From the NCBI GenBank assembly GCA_051000395.1, contig JBPCOI010000081.1, positions 1-17,977 on the forward strand: a DNA stretch of 17,977 nt. Direction: 5' to 3'. Origin of the DNA: JBPCOI01 sp051000395. Lineage in GTDB: Bacteria; Actinomycetota; Actinomycetes; Mycobacteriales; Jatrophihabitantaceae. Position numbers and translations under genes: made by a program. This document shows, piece by piece, positions 1 to 5,970 of the stretch (the first letter of the stretch is position 1; the number at the start of each line of letters is the position of its first letter). The notes under the pieces were generated by a model. The model was not told where the DNA came from, searched no databases, and saw nothing but the letters and a program-made list of their open reading frames with translations.

Positions 1-261
1 GCCCGCAACCGGTCTAGCGCGGGCGCTGTTCTGCGGGCCAGCTGTTCCAAACGACGCCGGGGCGAGCAGCAGGCCGCGATGGACGCGCTCAAGGACAGCG
101 GCAACAGCTGGGGCAACCAGATGCGCAGCTACGTGCTGCACCCGTATCAGATGGTCAAGGACCTGCGCACCGAGTACGAGGTCGGCAACCCACAGGCGGT
201 GCTCGACGGCGACATCGACGGCTTCATCGACGCCGGCATCCGGTGGCGGCGCAGCCAGTAG
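1..261 (+). CDS. prfB: Peptide chain release factor 2, C-terminal end (partial)
   Basis: The last 86 codons of release factor 2, which recognises UGA and UAA stop codons and triggers peptide release on the ribosome. The frame is open from base 1 and ends at TAG 259-261. The conserved RF2 tail is clear: SWGNQMRSYVLHPYQMVKDL, then a VGNP segment and a GDIDGFIDAGIRW ending. The catalytic GGQ domain lies upstream of the window. Position immediately before ftsE-ftsX-smpB is the usual actinobacterial order. The first 20 or so codons match the family poorly: residues near bases 40-54 read ASCSK where an ARLxE-like segment is expected, as if two compensating indels were present. The identification of the 3' part is secure; the 5' edge may be low-quality sequence. 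Confidence 0.93.
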   Translation, partial: ARNRSSAGAVLRASCSKRRRGEQQAAMDALKDSGNSWGNQMRSYVLHPYQMVKDLRTEYEVGNPQAVLDGDIDGFIDAGIRWRRSQ

Positions 262-361
262 CGCTGATCGCGGAGGCCTTCTCGCCGCACGCGGTGACAG
301 CGCCTCACTCGCAGCGGACCCGTGCTCGGGCGCGTCGGGCCGTCTGCTCAAATCCGTTCGC

Positions 362-367
362 TAAACT
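362..367 (+). promoter_or_regulatory. -10 element for leaderless ftsE transcript
   Basis: TAAACT lies 8 nt before the GTG start of ftsE, and no Shine-Dalgarno sequence is present in the 114-nt gap after prfB. This spacing puts the transcription start at or next to the GTG, as in the leaderless mRNAs common in actinobacteria. No convincing -35 is seen. Confidence 0.5.
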
Positions 368-375
368 GAGTTCCC

Positions 376-1065
376 GTGATCCGGCTCGAGCAAGTATCCA
401 AGGTCTACCCGGCCGGCACGCGCCCCGCGCTCGAAGGTGTGACCATCGAGATCGAGAAGGGCGAGTTCGTTTTCCTCATCGGCCAGTCCGGCTCCGGCAA
501 GACGACGGTATTGCGCTTGCTGCTGCGTGAGGAGGTTTCCGACGTGGGCCGCGTCTCGGTCAACGGGCGCAACCTGAACACGATGCCCAAGCGCAAGGTG
601 CCCGATTTGCGCCGCAAGATCGGCTGCGTGTTCCAGGACTTCCGGCTGCTGCCGAAGAAGACCGTCTACGAGAACGTCGCCTTCGCCCTCGAGGTCATCA
701 ACAAGTCGCCCAAGGCCATCCGCCGCACCGTCCCTGAGGTGCTCGACCTCGTGGGCCTGGAGGGCAAATCCCAGCGCATGCCCAACGAACTGTCCGGCGG
801 TGAGCAGCAGCGGGTCGCCATCGCGCGGGCGTTCGTCAACCGTCCGCTGGTGCTGCTGGCCGACGAGCCGACCGGCAACCTGGACCCGGACACCAGCCAG
901 GGCATCATGAGCTTGCTCGAGCGGATCAACCGCACCGGCACGACGGTCGTCATGGCCACGCACGACAACAACATCGTAGACGCGATGCGCCGACGGGTGA
1001 TCGAACTAGACCTGGGCAAGGTCATCCGCGACCAGTCGCGAGGGGTCTACGGAGTAGGCCGCTGA
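376..1065 (+). CDS. ftsE: Cell division ATP-binding protein FtsE
   Basis: ABC-type ATPase that pairs with FtsX at the divisome; ATP hydrolysis is transmitted through FtsX to activate peptidoglycan hydrolases (RipC in mycobacteria). The 229-residue length is typical. Visible motifs: Walker A GQSGSGKT at residues 36-43, Q-loop VFQDFRLL near 85-92, ABC signature LSGGEQQ at 139-145, Walker B LVLLADEP at 158-165, and the H-loop histidine at 196 (ATH). The GTG start at 376 is chosen because it begins exactly where FtsE proteins begin (MIRLEQVSKVY) and has a -10 element 8 nt upstream with no ribosome binding site. It is followed by ftsX after 40 nt; the two form one transcription unit. Confidence 0.97.
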   Translation: MIRLEQVSKVYPAGTRPALEGVTIEIEKGEFVFLIGQSGSGKTTVLRLLLREEVSDVGRVSVNGRNLNTMPKRKVPDLRRKIGCVFQDFRLLPKKTVYENVAFALEVINKSPKAIRRTVPEVLDLVGLEGKSQRMPNELSGGEQQRVAIARAFVNRPLVLLADEPTGNLDPDTSQGIMSLLERINRTGTTVVMATHDNNIVDAMRRRVIELDLGKVIRDQSRGVYGVGR

Positions 1066-1105
1066 CCGGCGCCCACCTCAGGAATCCTTTCAGAGTAAGG
1101 AAGTC

Positions 1106-2071
1106 ATGCGCGCCAACTTCGTGATGTCCGGCGTGGCGGTCGGTATCCGCCGCAACGCCACGATGACGATCGCGCTCATCCTGAGCACGTCGATCGCGCT
1201 GGCGTTCGTCGGCGCGGCGATCCTCGCCAACACCGAGATCACCCAGTTCAAGCAGACCTACGAGGACAAGCTCAACATCTCCGTCTACCTGTGCACCAAC
1301 AACGCGCACGACGTGCAGACGGCCACGAACAAGGTCGTCGGTGCGCAGGGCAAGGCGCAACGGCCGATCACCTGCGCCAAGAACGTGCCGACGACCCCGG
1401 CGCAGACCGAGGCGATCCGCGTGGCGCTCGCGGCTGACCCGATGGTGAAGTCAGCGACCTACGTCTCGCAGCAGGAGGCCCTCAAGCGCGGCAAGCAGCA
1501 ACAGCCGGCGGTGGCGGCCTACATCAAGCTCGGTGATCTTCCGGCCTCGTTCACGGTCAAGCTGGCAAACCTGACGAAGGACTATCCGGCGTTCGCGGCG
1601 AAGTTCGGGGCGGTGGCCGGGGTCGACACGGTCAACAACCAGATCAACGCCCTCAACACGCTGCTGTCGATCATCGACAGCGCCCGCTGGTTCTCCATCG
1701 TCATCGCCCTGGTCGTGCTGCTGGCCTCCATCCTGCTGATCGCCAACACCATTCAGGTGGCGGCGAACCAGCGCAAGAACGAGACCAACATCATGCGTCT
1801 GGTCGGCGCATCGCGATGGATGACCGAACTGCCGTTCATGATCGAGGCGGTGATCGCAGCCGCGGTGGGCGGACTCATCTCGATAGGGCTGATCTGGGCC
1901 GGCAAGCACTACGTACTGGACAACGTCTTCGCCGGACCCACCAAGAACGGCGTCATCCCCAACCTGAACATCAACGACGTGCTGCTGGCCGGGGGTGCCG
2001 GGCTGATCGTGGGAATCGTGCTGGCTGCTGTCACCGCATTCGCCACGTTGCGCCTCTACGTACGGTTGTAG
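1106..2071 (+). CDS. ftsX: Cell division protein FtsX
   Basis: Membrane partner of FtsE in the divisome. The 321-residue protein has the FtsX plan: a short cytoplasmic start (MRANFVMSGVAVGIRRN), a first membrane helix at about residues 22-42, a large extracytoplasmic domain at about 45-190, and three further membrane helices from about 195 to the end. The extracytoplasmic domain is the part that contacts cell wall hydrolases in other actinobacteria. An AAGGAA ribosome binding site lies just before the ATG. Slightly longer than mycobacterial FtsX (about 297 residues); the extra length seems to lie in the extracytoplasmic domain, around the TNNAHDVQ to AQRPITC segment, which has two cysteines that could pair. 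Confidence 0.96.
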   Translation: MRANFVMSGVAVGIRRNATMTIALILSTSIALAFVGAAILANTEITQFKQTYEDKLNISVYLCTNNAHDVQTATNKVVGAQGKAQRPITCAKNVPTTPAQTEAIRVALAADPMVKSATYVSQQEALKRGKQQQPAVAAYIKLGDLPASFTVKLANLTKDYPAFAAKFGAVAGVDTVNNQINALNTLLSIIDSARWFSIVIALVVLLASILLIANTIQVAANQRKNETNIMRLVGASRWMTELPFMIEAVIAAAVGGLISIGLIWAGKHYVLDNVFAGPTKNGVIPNLNINDVLLAGGAGLIVGIVLAAVTAFATLRLYVRL

Positions 2072-2074
2072 CCG

Positions 2075-2572
2075 GTGAACGCGCAGGCCGCCTCGAGCAA
2101 CCGCGAGACCGGCAAGAAGATCATCGCGCAGAACCGCAAGGCGCGACACGACTACGCGATCCTCGACACCTACGAGGCAGGCGTCGTGCTCACCGGCACC
2201 GAGGTCAAGTCGCTGCGGCTCGGTCGCGCGTCGCTCGTCGACGGGTTCGCGACCATCGACGACGGCGAGATCTACCTGCGCAACGTGCACATTCCCGAGT
2301 ACCTGCACGGCAGTTGGACCAACCACGAGCCGCGGCGCACCCGCAAGCTGCTGCTGCACCGCGGCGAGATCCTGCGGCTGATCGGCAAGACCAAGGAGAG
2401 CGGGCTCACCCTCGTCCCGCTGTCGATCTACTTCGCGGCCGGCAAGGTGAAGGTGGAGCTGGCGCTGGCTCGCGGCAAGCGTTCCTACGACAAGCGACAG
2501 GACCTGGCAAAACGCGACGCCGATCGCGAGGTCCGCAAGGCGCTCGGACGACGCGCCAAGGGCATGGACTGA
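2075..2572 (+). CDS. smpB: SsrA-binding protein SmpB
   Basis: Small RNA-binding protein that delivers tmRNA to stalled ribosomes in trans-translation. The 165 residues carry the SmpB core: NRKARHDYAILDTYEAG, then LTGTEVKSLR, then the IPEY..G motif and a basic, lysine/arginine-rich C-terminal tail (residues 135-165) that enters the mRNA channel. It starts at GTG 2075, 3 nt after the ftsX stop, with no clear ribosome binding site, so translation is probably coupled to ftsX. Its RNA partner ssrA lies about 1 kb downstream on the same strand, the usual pairing in this phylum. Confidence 0.97.
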   Translation: MNAQAASSNRETGKKIIAQNRKARHDYAILDTYEAGVVLTGTEVKSLRLGRASLVDGFATIDDGEIYLRNVHIPEYLHGSWTNHEPRRTRKLLLHRGEILRLIGKTKESGLTLVPLSIYFAAGKVKVELALARGKRSYDKRQDLAKRDADREVRKALGRRAKGMD

Positions 2573-2576
2573 GCAG

Positions 2577-3449
2577 GTGATCGATGCCGAGGTCACCGGT
2601 TGGTGGCGGCGACTCGGCCTGCCGGGACTCGTCGACATCCACGTGCACTTCATGCCGGTCCCATTGCTGAACGCGGTGTGGCGCTACTTCGACGCCGCGC
2701 CGCAGCATTACGGGACGGACTGGCCGGTGCGCTACCGCACGTCCGAAGCGCAGCGCGTCGCCACGCTCGACGAGCTCGGGGTCCGGGCCTATCCCGCGCT
2801 GCTCTACCCGCACAAGCCGGCAATGGCCGAAGGGTTGAACAGCTGGGCCCGGCAGTTCGCGGCGCACACGCCTGGCTGCGTGCCCACCGGCACGTTCTAT
2901 CCCGAACCGGAGGCCGTTCGCTACGTGCGGGCCGCGCTCGAGGAGGGGACGCGCGTGTTCAAGGTGCACGTCCAGGTCGGCGAGTTCGACCCGCGCGACG
3001 AGCTGCTGCAGCCGGTGTGGGGCATGCTCGCGGAGGCGGCGGTGCCCGTCGTCGTGCACTGCGGCAGCGGTCCGCTGGCGGGGCGCTACACCGGGCCCGG
3101 GCCGTTCGGCGGCGTGCTCGCCGCGCACCCCCAGCTCACCGCCGTCATCGCCCACTGCGGAGCACCGGAATACGCCGAGCACCTCGCCTTCGCACGGCGG
3201 TACCCGAACGTCCACCTGGACACGACGATGGTCGGCACGCCGTACCTGGAGCAGTTCGCCCCGCTGCCACGCGACGTGATCGCGGAACTCGGGCAGCTGC
3301 AGGACCGGGTCGTGCTGGGCACCGACTTCCCGAACATCCCCTACGCCTACGCCGACCAGCTTGCCGCGCTCGAGGAGTTCGGGCACGGTACGCAGTGGCT
3401 GCGCGCGGTCTGCTGGCACAACGGGCGCCGTTTGCTCGGGGCGCCGTAG
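2577..3449 (+). CDS. Amidohydrolase family (TIM-barrel) metal-dependent hydrolase
   Basis: A 290-residue amidohydrolase-2 type protein, the superfamily that includes ACMS decarboxylase and related hydrolases and hydratases. Metal-site features are in the expected order: HxH near the N-terminus (GLVDIHVHFM, residues about 17-26), a histidine after beta strand 5 (VPVVVHCGSG), a further AHCG motif (TAVIAHCGAPE), and the C-terminal aspartate in VVLGTDFPNIP. The substrate cannot be inferred. It starts at GTG 2577, 4 nt after the smpB stop, so it is probably cotranscribed with ftsEX-smpB. It has no obvious functional link to ribosome rescue; proteins of this type commonly sit between smpB and ssrA in actinobacteria. 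Confidence 0.88.
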   Translation: MIDAEVTGWWRRLGLPGLVDIHVHFMPVPLLNAVWRYFDAAPQHYGTDWPVRYRTSEAQRVATLDELGVRAYPALLYPHKPAMAEGLNSWARQFAAHTPGCVPTGTFYPEPEAVRYVRAALEEGTRVFKVHVQVGEFDPRDELLQPVWGMLAEAAVPVVVHCGSGPLAGRYTGPGPFGGVLAAHPQLTAVIAHCGAPEYAEHLAFARRYPNVHLDTTMVGTPYLEQFAPLPRDVIAELGQLQDRVVLGTDFPNIPYAYADQLAALEEFGHGTQWLRAVCWHNGRRLLGAP

Positions 3450-3528
3450 CCGCTGCGGATTCGCGCCGGGTACGGCTGGTGCGGAATCCTGCCTTGCGCC
3501 GAGGCGTTAGGCTGGGCGGGCATACCGA

Positions 3529-3899
3529 GGGGGTGAACGGTTTCGACTCCGTTCGTCGAGACAGGAGAAGCGGGCCGAGGATTGCATTGCTGACCTCGTA
3601 AAAAAAGCGATGCAAACACAATAAGCGCCGATTCCAATCGCGCTGACTTCGCTCTCGCTGCCTAGGCAGCCGGGCAAGTCTGTCAGCCCGGGTTCGTCAC
3701 CGGCCCGGTCGCTGGCATCAGCTAGGTGACTCACCGTCCACGCCGGTCGCGGGTGTGGACGGGACAACTCACAGCGACTGGGCCCGTCACGCCGGCTGGT
3801 GTGCACGACCGGCGGGGCCGAGCAGAGACAACGCACACTGCGCCCGGAGAAGTCCTGTTGAAGCGACGGAGGACGCGGGTTCGATTCCCGCCACCTCCA
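3529..3899 (+). ncRNA. ssrA: Transfer-messenger RNA (tmRNA)
   Basis: The 5' end GGGGGTGAACGGTTTCGAC and the 3' part ending in GGTTCGATTCCCGCC plus CACCTCC form the tRNA-like domain; the acceptor pairing includes G3-U70, the alanine identity pair. The resume codon is GCA at 3612, and the tag frame reads ANTISADSNRADFALAA then TAG at 3663-3665; the FALAA ending is the classic degradation signal. The RNA is about 371 nt. The 3' CCA is not encoded: the discriminator A at 3899 is followed by CTT, so CCA must be added after processing. A possible -10, TAGGCT, lies at 3508-3513. Its protein partner smpB is upstream. The 3' end abuts the direct repeat that bounds the following islet. Confidence 0.95.
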
Positions 3900-3923
3900 C
3901 TTCAATAGACAAGGTTGGCTTTC
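3892..3923 (+). repeat. Left direct repeat of the ssrA islet
   Basis: Comprises the tmRNA acceptor end CACCTCCACT, a 6-nt interruption (TCAATA), then GACAAGGTTGGCTTTC. It matches 5176-5201 except for two substitutions and the 6-nt interruption. It is a candidate attachment-site half. Confidence 0.55.
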
Positions 3924-4314
3924 GCAAAGGTTGCGGAGGCCGCCTTTGTCGGACAAGATGCGGCCGATCTGAAGGTACGGCCGTGGCTGCGCCACGGAGC
4001 TGTCGAGCACGAGTTGCTCGACAGCTTGGGCAGCATCGAACAACTCGCCGATGGCATCTCCTTCATGCTTGCTGACCTTGGCGAAGGAGACCGGGCCGGC
4101 GGACCGCTTGACTTCAAGATGGCCAGAATCCAACACGCCAAGACCGGGCGATTGGCTGCATCTTGGTCCTGCGGTCCCATGGGGACGTGAATCTGCGCGA
4201 TCGAGGCTGACCGCACAAGCGGTGCTACGCGACCGGTCGGTTTCCACCGCTTCGCGGCGCCGGCGCAGGCGAGCCTGCCATAGCCTCGAGATTGGTTCCA
4301 GGAGGTGATCCGCG
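3924..4314. other. No gene assigned: both strands open, with a nested dyad
   Basis: A roughly 390-nt stretch of lower GC than the flanks. Frames are open on both strands (plus 3915-4190 from TTG; minus 3902-4216), but neither has a ribosome binding site and I recognise neither product. The minus-strand frame is serine- and proline-rich, which is usual for an antisense shadow; the plus frame has more natural acidic/leucine content. Most likely this is a gene fragment carried by the islet. At its right end is a dyad at 4217-4252 and then the antitoxin ribosome binding site. Confidence 0.35.
4217..4252. repeat. Nested dyad upstream of antitoxin gene
   Basis: Outer arms AAGCGGTG (4217-4224) and CACCGCTT (4245-4252) and an inner palindrome CGACCGGTCG (4230-4239) share one symmetry axis at 4234/4235. 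It lies 63-98 nt before the antitoxin start, where an autoregulatory operator of a toxin-antitoxin pair would be expected. It could equally be a structural repeat of the islet. Confidence 0.4.
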
Positions 4315-4485
4315 ATGTCCACGCCGAGCGAGCAACGCGCGCATGACTCTGGGAAGGCGTCCGAGGAGGAGCGCAGGCGCATCTTCGCTCGAGCCACGCC
4401 GCTTCCTCCGGTTGAGGAAACGATGTTCGACGACCTCACGGAAGAGCAGGACCGCATCTTCTGGGAGACGATCAACAACGCATGA
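4315..4485 (+). CDS. Small antitoxin-like protein paired with a PIN-domain toxin
   Basis: A 56-residue, strongly acidic protein starting at ATG 4315 with a good ribosome binding site (AGGAGG, 4300-4305, 9-nt spacing). It reads MSTPSEQRAH at the start, then a charged helix EEERRRIFARATPLPP and an acidic end TEEQDRIFWETINNA. Its TGA overlaps the ATG of the PIN-domain gene as ATGA, the arrangement of toxin-antitoxin operons, so it probably neutralises that toxin. No ribbon-helix-helix or AbrB motif is evident, so it may be a toxin-binding antitoxin of a different class and DNA binding is not shown. The gene is intact although its partner is broken. Assignment rests on context, size, charge and overlap rather than on a recognised family. 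Confidence 0.62.
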   Translation: MSTPSEQRAHDSGKASEEERRRIFARATPLPPVEETMFDDLTEEQDRIFWETINNA

Positions 4486-4917
4486 CGTCTCCGGCGGAGG
4501 GGCCGGTGGTCGTCGACACCGGCGTGTTCGGCGCGCGGTTCTCGCCTCGCGGAACCGCGCTTGAACTCTCGTATCGTTCGCTCATCGCGGGCCGGCCGGT
4601 GTTGATCTCGTTTGTGACGCGTGCTGAGTTGCGATTCGGTGCGTCGCTCGGGGGCCGGGGTGCTCGGCGACTCGCTCGCGCCGACGGTTGGCGTCCGTAG
4701 AGACGATCTGGCCGGCGAGTGATGAAGGGCTGGTCCGGTCGTATGCAACTCTGCGCACCTGGGCGGTGCGAAACGGGCATGGCATCGCACAGAAGGATCA
4801 CGAGGCCGACCGCTGGATCGCCCCACGGCGCTGTGGCTTGGCGTCCCGCTCGTCGCCCACGACGCGATTTTCAGGAACGTCGACGAACTCCGCCTGCTGA
4901 CAAGGCTCGGACCGTAA
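4482..4917 (+). pseudogene. PIN-domain ribonuclease toxin (VapC-type), frameshifted
   Basis: Translating with two single-base frame changes, near 4680-4690 and near 4820-4826, restores a complete PIN domain of about 145 residues. The four acidic positions are recognisable: D12 in VVVDTGVF, E in SFVTRAEL, D in KDHEADRWIAA and D in VPLVAHDAIFRN. It then ends with a DELRLLTRLGP tail and TAA 4915-4917. PIN toxins of this group cleave RNA. As sequenced, the first frame stops after 72 residues at 4700, before the last two acidic residues, so no active toxin would be made. Both lesions are consistent with single-base deletions; they may be genuine decay or assembly errors. The start ATG overlaps the antitoxin stop. 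Confidence 0.72.
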
Positions 4918-5190
4918 TTGCCGCCGAAGCGAGTATGCGCGTTGTCGCTTCAAGATCCGCAGCACGGTGGTGCGGTGGATGCCGAACCGCTGCGCGAGGC
5001 CGAGCGTGCGCGCTCCGGCTTCGTACAGGGTGACCAACCGGCAGACTTCGGTGGGCGAAAGCCGGACCTGCCGTTGCCGTTCCGTTGCCCGACGGCGGCC
5101 GGGGCTGCCTGACTTCGCCCGGCCTGTGAGGGACAAAATGGACGCTCGGGTGTGTGATTGTGTTCCCGTCAGGATCACCTCTACTGACAA
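4918..5190 (-). pseudogene. Fragment of resolvase-type HTH protein
   Basis: The minus-strand frame encodes a Hin/resolvase-like helix-turn-helix: RQVRLSPTEVCRLVTLYEAG, then RTLGLAQRFGIHRTTVLRIL. Such domains occur at the C-terminus of small serine recombinases or as short stand-alone companions. The frame opens only from TTG codons inside the hairpin repeat, with no ribosome binding site. On the other side it runs without a stop into antisense of the PIN-domain gene (to 4798), so both natural ends appear to be lost. I read it as a remnant of the recombination machinery of the islet. Similar orphan HTH proteins are sometimes annotated as intact genes, so expression cannot be excluded. Confidence 0.5.
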
Positions 5191-5201
5191 GGTCGGCTTT
5201 C
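5176..5201 (+). repeat. Right direct repeat of the ssrA islet
   Basis: CACCTCTACT followed directly by GACAAGGTCGGCTTTC. It repeats the tmRNA acceptor end and following sequence at 3892-3923. It forms the left arm of the hairpin at 5183-5226. Confidence 0.55.
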
Positions 5202-5226
5202 CACCTGGAGAGCCGACCTTGTCAGT
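5183..5226. terminator. Long hairpin, possible displaced ssrA terminator
   Basis: Arms 5183-5202 and 5207-5226 pair over 20 positions with a single T-G wobble and a 4-nt ACCT loop. There is no U tract. Since a related sequence begins just after ssrA at 3908, this may be the original ssrA terminator, separated from the gene by the insertion, or the inverted end of the inserted element. Confidence 0.5.
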
Positions 5227-5227
5227 T

Positions 5228-5255
5228 GGCAGAGTCGCCTGGCGGCGGCTCTGCC
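5228..5255. terminator. Second GC-rich hairpin
   Basis: Arms GGCAGAGTCGCC (5228-5239) and GGCGGCTCTGCC (5244-5255) pair over 12 positions with one G-T wobble around a TGGC loop. No U tract follows. It sits 1 nt after the preceding hairpin. The rest of the gap up to 5379 shows nothing recognisable. Confidence 0.4.
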
Positions 5256-5379
5256 CTCTCCCGTCGCGCCGTCACGCACTCCGGACCGTCCGCGCCTCGC
5301 CGCTCGACGGCGTGCCGTTCTTGGGGGATCCCCGCAGTCGCAGCCACGTGCATGCCGATTCCGACGATGCTGTGCGCGG

Positions 5380-5859
5380 TCAGCTCGCCGGGACGTCCCA
5401 CCAGCCCGCGGCAGTAGCCTCAGCCTGCCCGGGTCGAAAGAGTGGCACGCGGTTGCTGCTCATGCGGTCGTCATCGCACGCGATCCAGTCCACGAGGTGG
5501 ATGCCGTAGTCGGCCGCAATCAGCCGGGCGCGATCGAATAGCTCGACGAACCCGGGCGGCTGGGCGCCGTCCGACACGGGCTGGTCGCAGAACGCGATCG
5601 CCGCGGCCGCGCCGGCGCCGAGGTATTGGACACACGCTTCGAAACCGATCTCCGCCGGGTCAGTGCGATCGGTGTAGGCAAGCCCGCGGAATGACCCGTC
5701 GCAGTCGGCGAATGCGACGACGATCTTGCGGGGTCCGAATGCGCGCTGGTCGAGGGCGAAAGACCAGACGCCGGTACGCAGGTTGTCGAGAGATGACGCG
5801 TCGTCGTCGGTTCCGGCGGGCACATAGCCGTCGACGACGATGTAGGGCGGATGGGGCAT
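5380..5859 (-). CDS. Conserved-looking protein of unknown function
   Basis: A 159-residue soluble protein with no signal peptide or membrane segment. The frame has strong actinobacterial codon use and a leaderless-type start: -10 TACGAT ends 6 nt before the ATG. The sequence looks like a folded alpha/beta domain: IVVDGYVPAG at the start, then KIVVAFADCDGSFRGLAYT, an alanine-rich helix and AIAFCDQPVSDG, then RARLIAADYGIHLVDWIACDDDRMSS near the end. Hydrophobic strands ending in acidic residues (VAFADCD, DWIACDDD) could form a metal or nucleotide site. There is a weak impression of a RadC/JAB-like arrangement, but the HxH...D motif is absent, so no function is assigned. It is transcribed divergently from thyA. 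Confidence 0.7.
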   Translation of the reverse strand: MPHPPYIVVDGYVPAGTDDDASSLDNLRTGVWSFALDQRAFGPRKIVVAFADCDGSFRGLAYTDRTDPAEIGFEACVQYLGAGAAAAIAFCDQPVSDGAQPPGFVELFDRARLIAADYGIHLVDWIACDDDRMSSNRVPLFRPGQAEATAAGWWDVPAS

Positions 5860-5865
5860 CGCACG

Positions 5866-5871
5866 ATCGTA
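5866..5871 (-). promoter_or_regulatory. -10 element for leaderless transcript of 5380-5859 gene
   Basis: On the minus strand TACGAT lies 6 nt before the ATG, with no ribosome binding site between them, consistent with a leaderless mRNA. Confidence 0.4.
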
Positions 5872-5898
5872 TGGGGCGGAGGCACTGTCGTACTTTCG

Positions 5899-5907
5899 TT
5901 ATCCACA
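5899..5907 (+). promoter_or_regulatory. Consensus DnaA box in the thyA upstream region
   Basis: TTATCCACA, the perfect consensus 9-mer bound by DnaA. It lies 64 nt before the thyA start and 40 nt before the divergent gene's ATG, in the most AT-rich part of this gap. Only one copy is seen, so it is not an origin; a regulatory or titration role is an inference. Confidence 0.45.
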
Positions 5908-5957
5908 GGCGGTGCGGCCGCGTCACAGCCAGCCATGTTGCTAGCCGGCGGCCAGGT

Positions 5958-5963
5958 TAGGGT
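5958..5963 (+). promoter_or_regulatory. -10 element for leaderless thyA transcript
   Basis: TAGGGT, 7 nt before the GTG at 5971, with no ribosome binding site. This spacing supports choosing the GTG at 5971 as the thyA start rather than any upstream codon. Confidence 0.45.
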
Positions 5964-5970
5964 TGCCACC

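Larger units (their letters stand above)
3900..5226. mobile_element. Decayed islet inserted downstream of ssrA
   Basis: About 1.3 kb between the 3' end of ssrA and a long hairpin. GACAAGGTTGGCTTTC at 3908-3923 recurs as GACAAGGTCGGCTTTC at 5186-5201 (15 of 16 identical), and the preceding CACCTCCACT of the tmRNA acceptor end (3892-3901) recurs as CACCTCTACT at 5176-5185 (9 of 10). An inverted copy of the same repeat ends at 5226. Inside are an intact small antitoxin-like gene, a frameshifted PIN-domain gene and a resolvase-HTH fragment. I infer a remnant of an element that used the ssrA 3' end as its target. An insertion sequence with terminal repeats is the alternative, but no transposase is recognisable. 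Confidence 0.5.

Noticed and set aside
2406..3419. Minus-strand frame opposite the amidohydrolase
   Set aside because: Antisense shadow of a well-conserved metal hydrolase. No start signals or recognisable product.
3507..4826. Long minus-strand frame across ssrA and the islet
   Set aside because: Its central part is antisense tmRNA translation (WRESNPRP-like peptide, typical of antisense tRNA-like sequence), and it crosses plus-strand genes.
5851..5970. N-terminal extension of thymidylate synthase
   Set aside because: No similarity to the family. It overlaps the divergent promoter region and the 5380-5859 start, and a -10 element sits 7 nt before the GTG at 5971.
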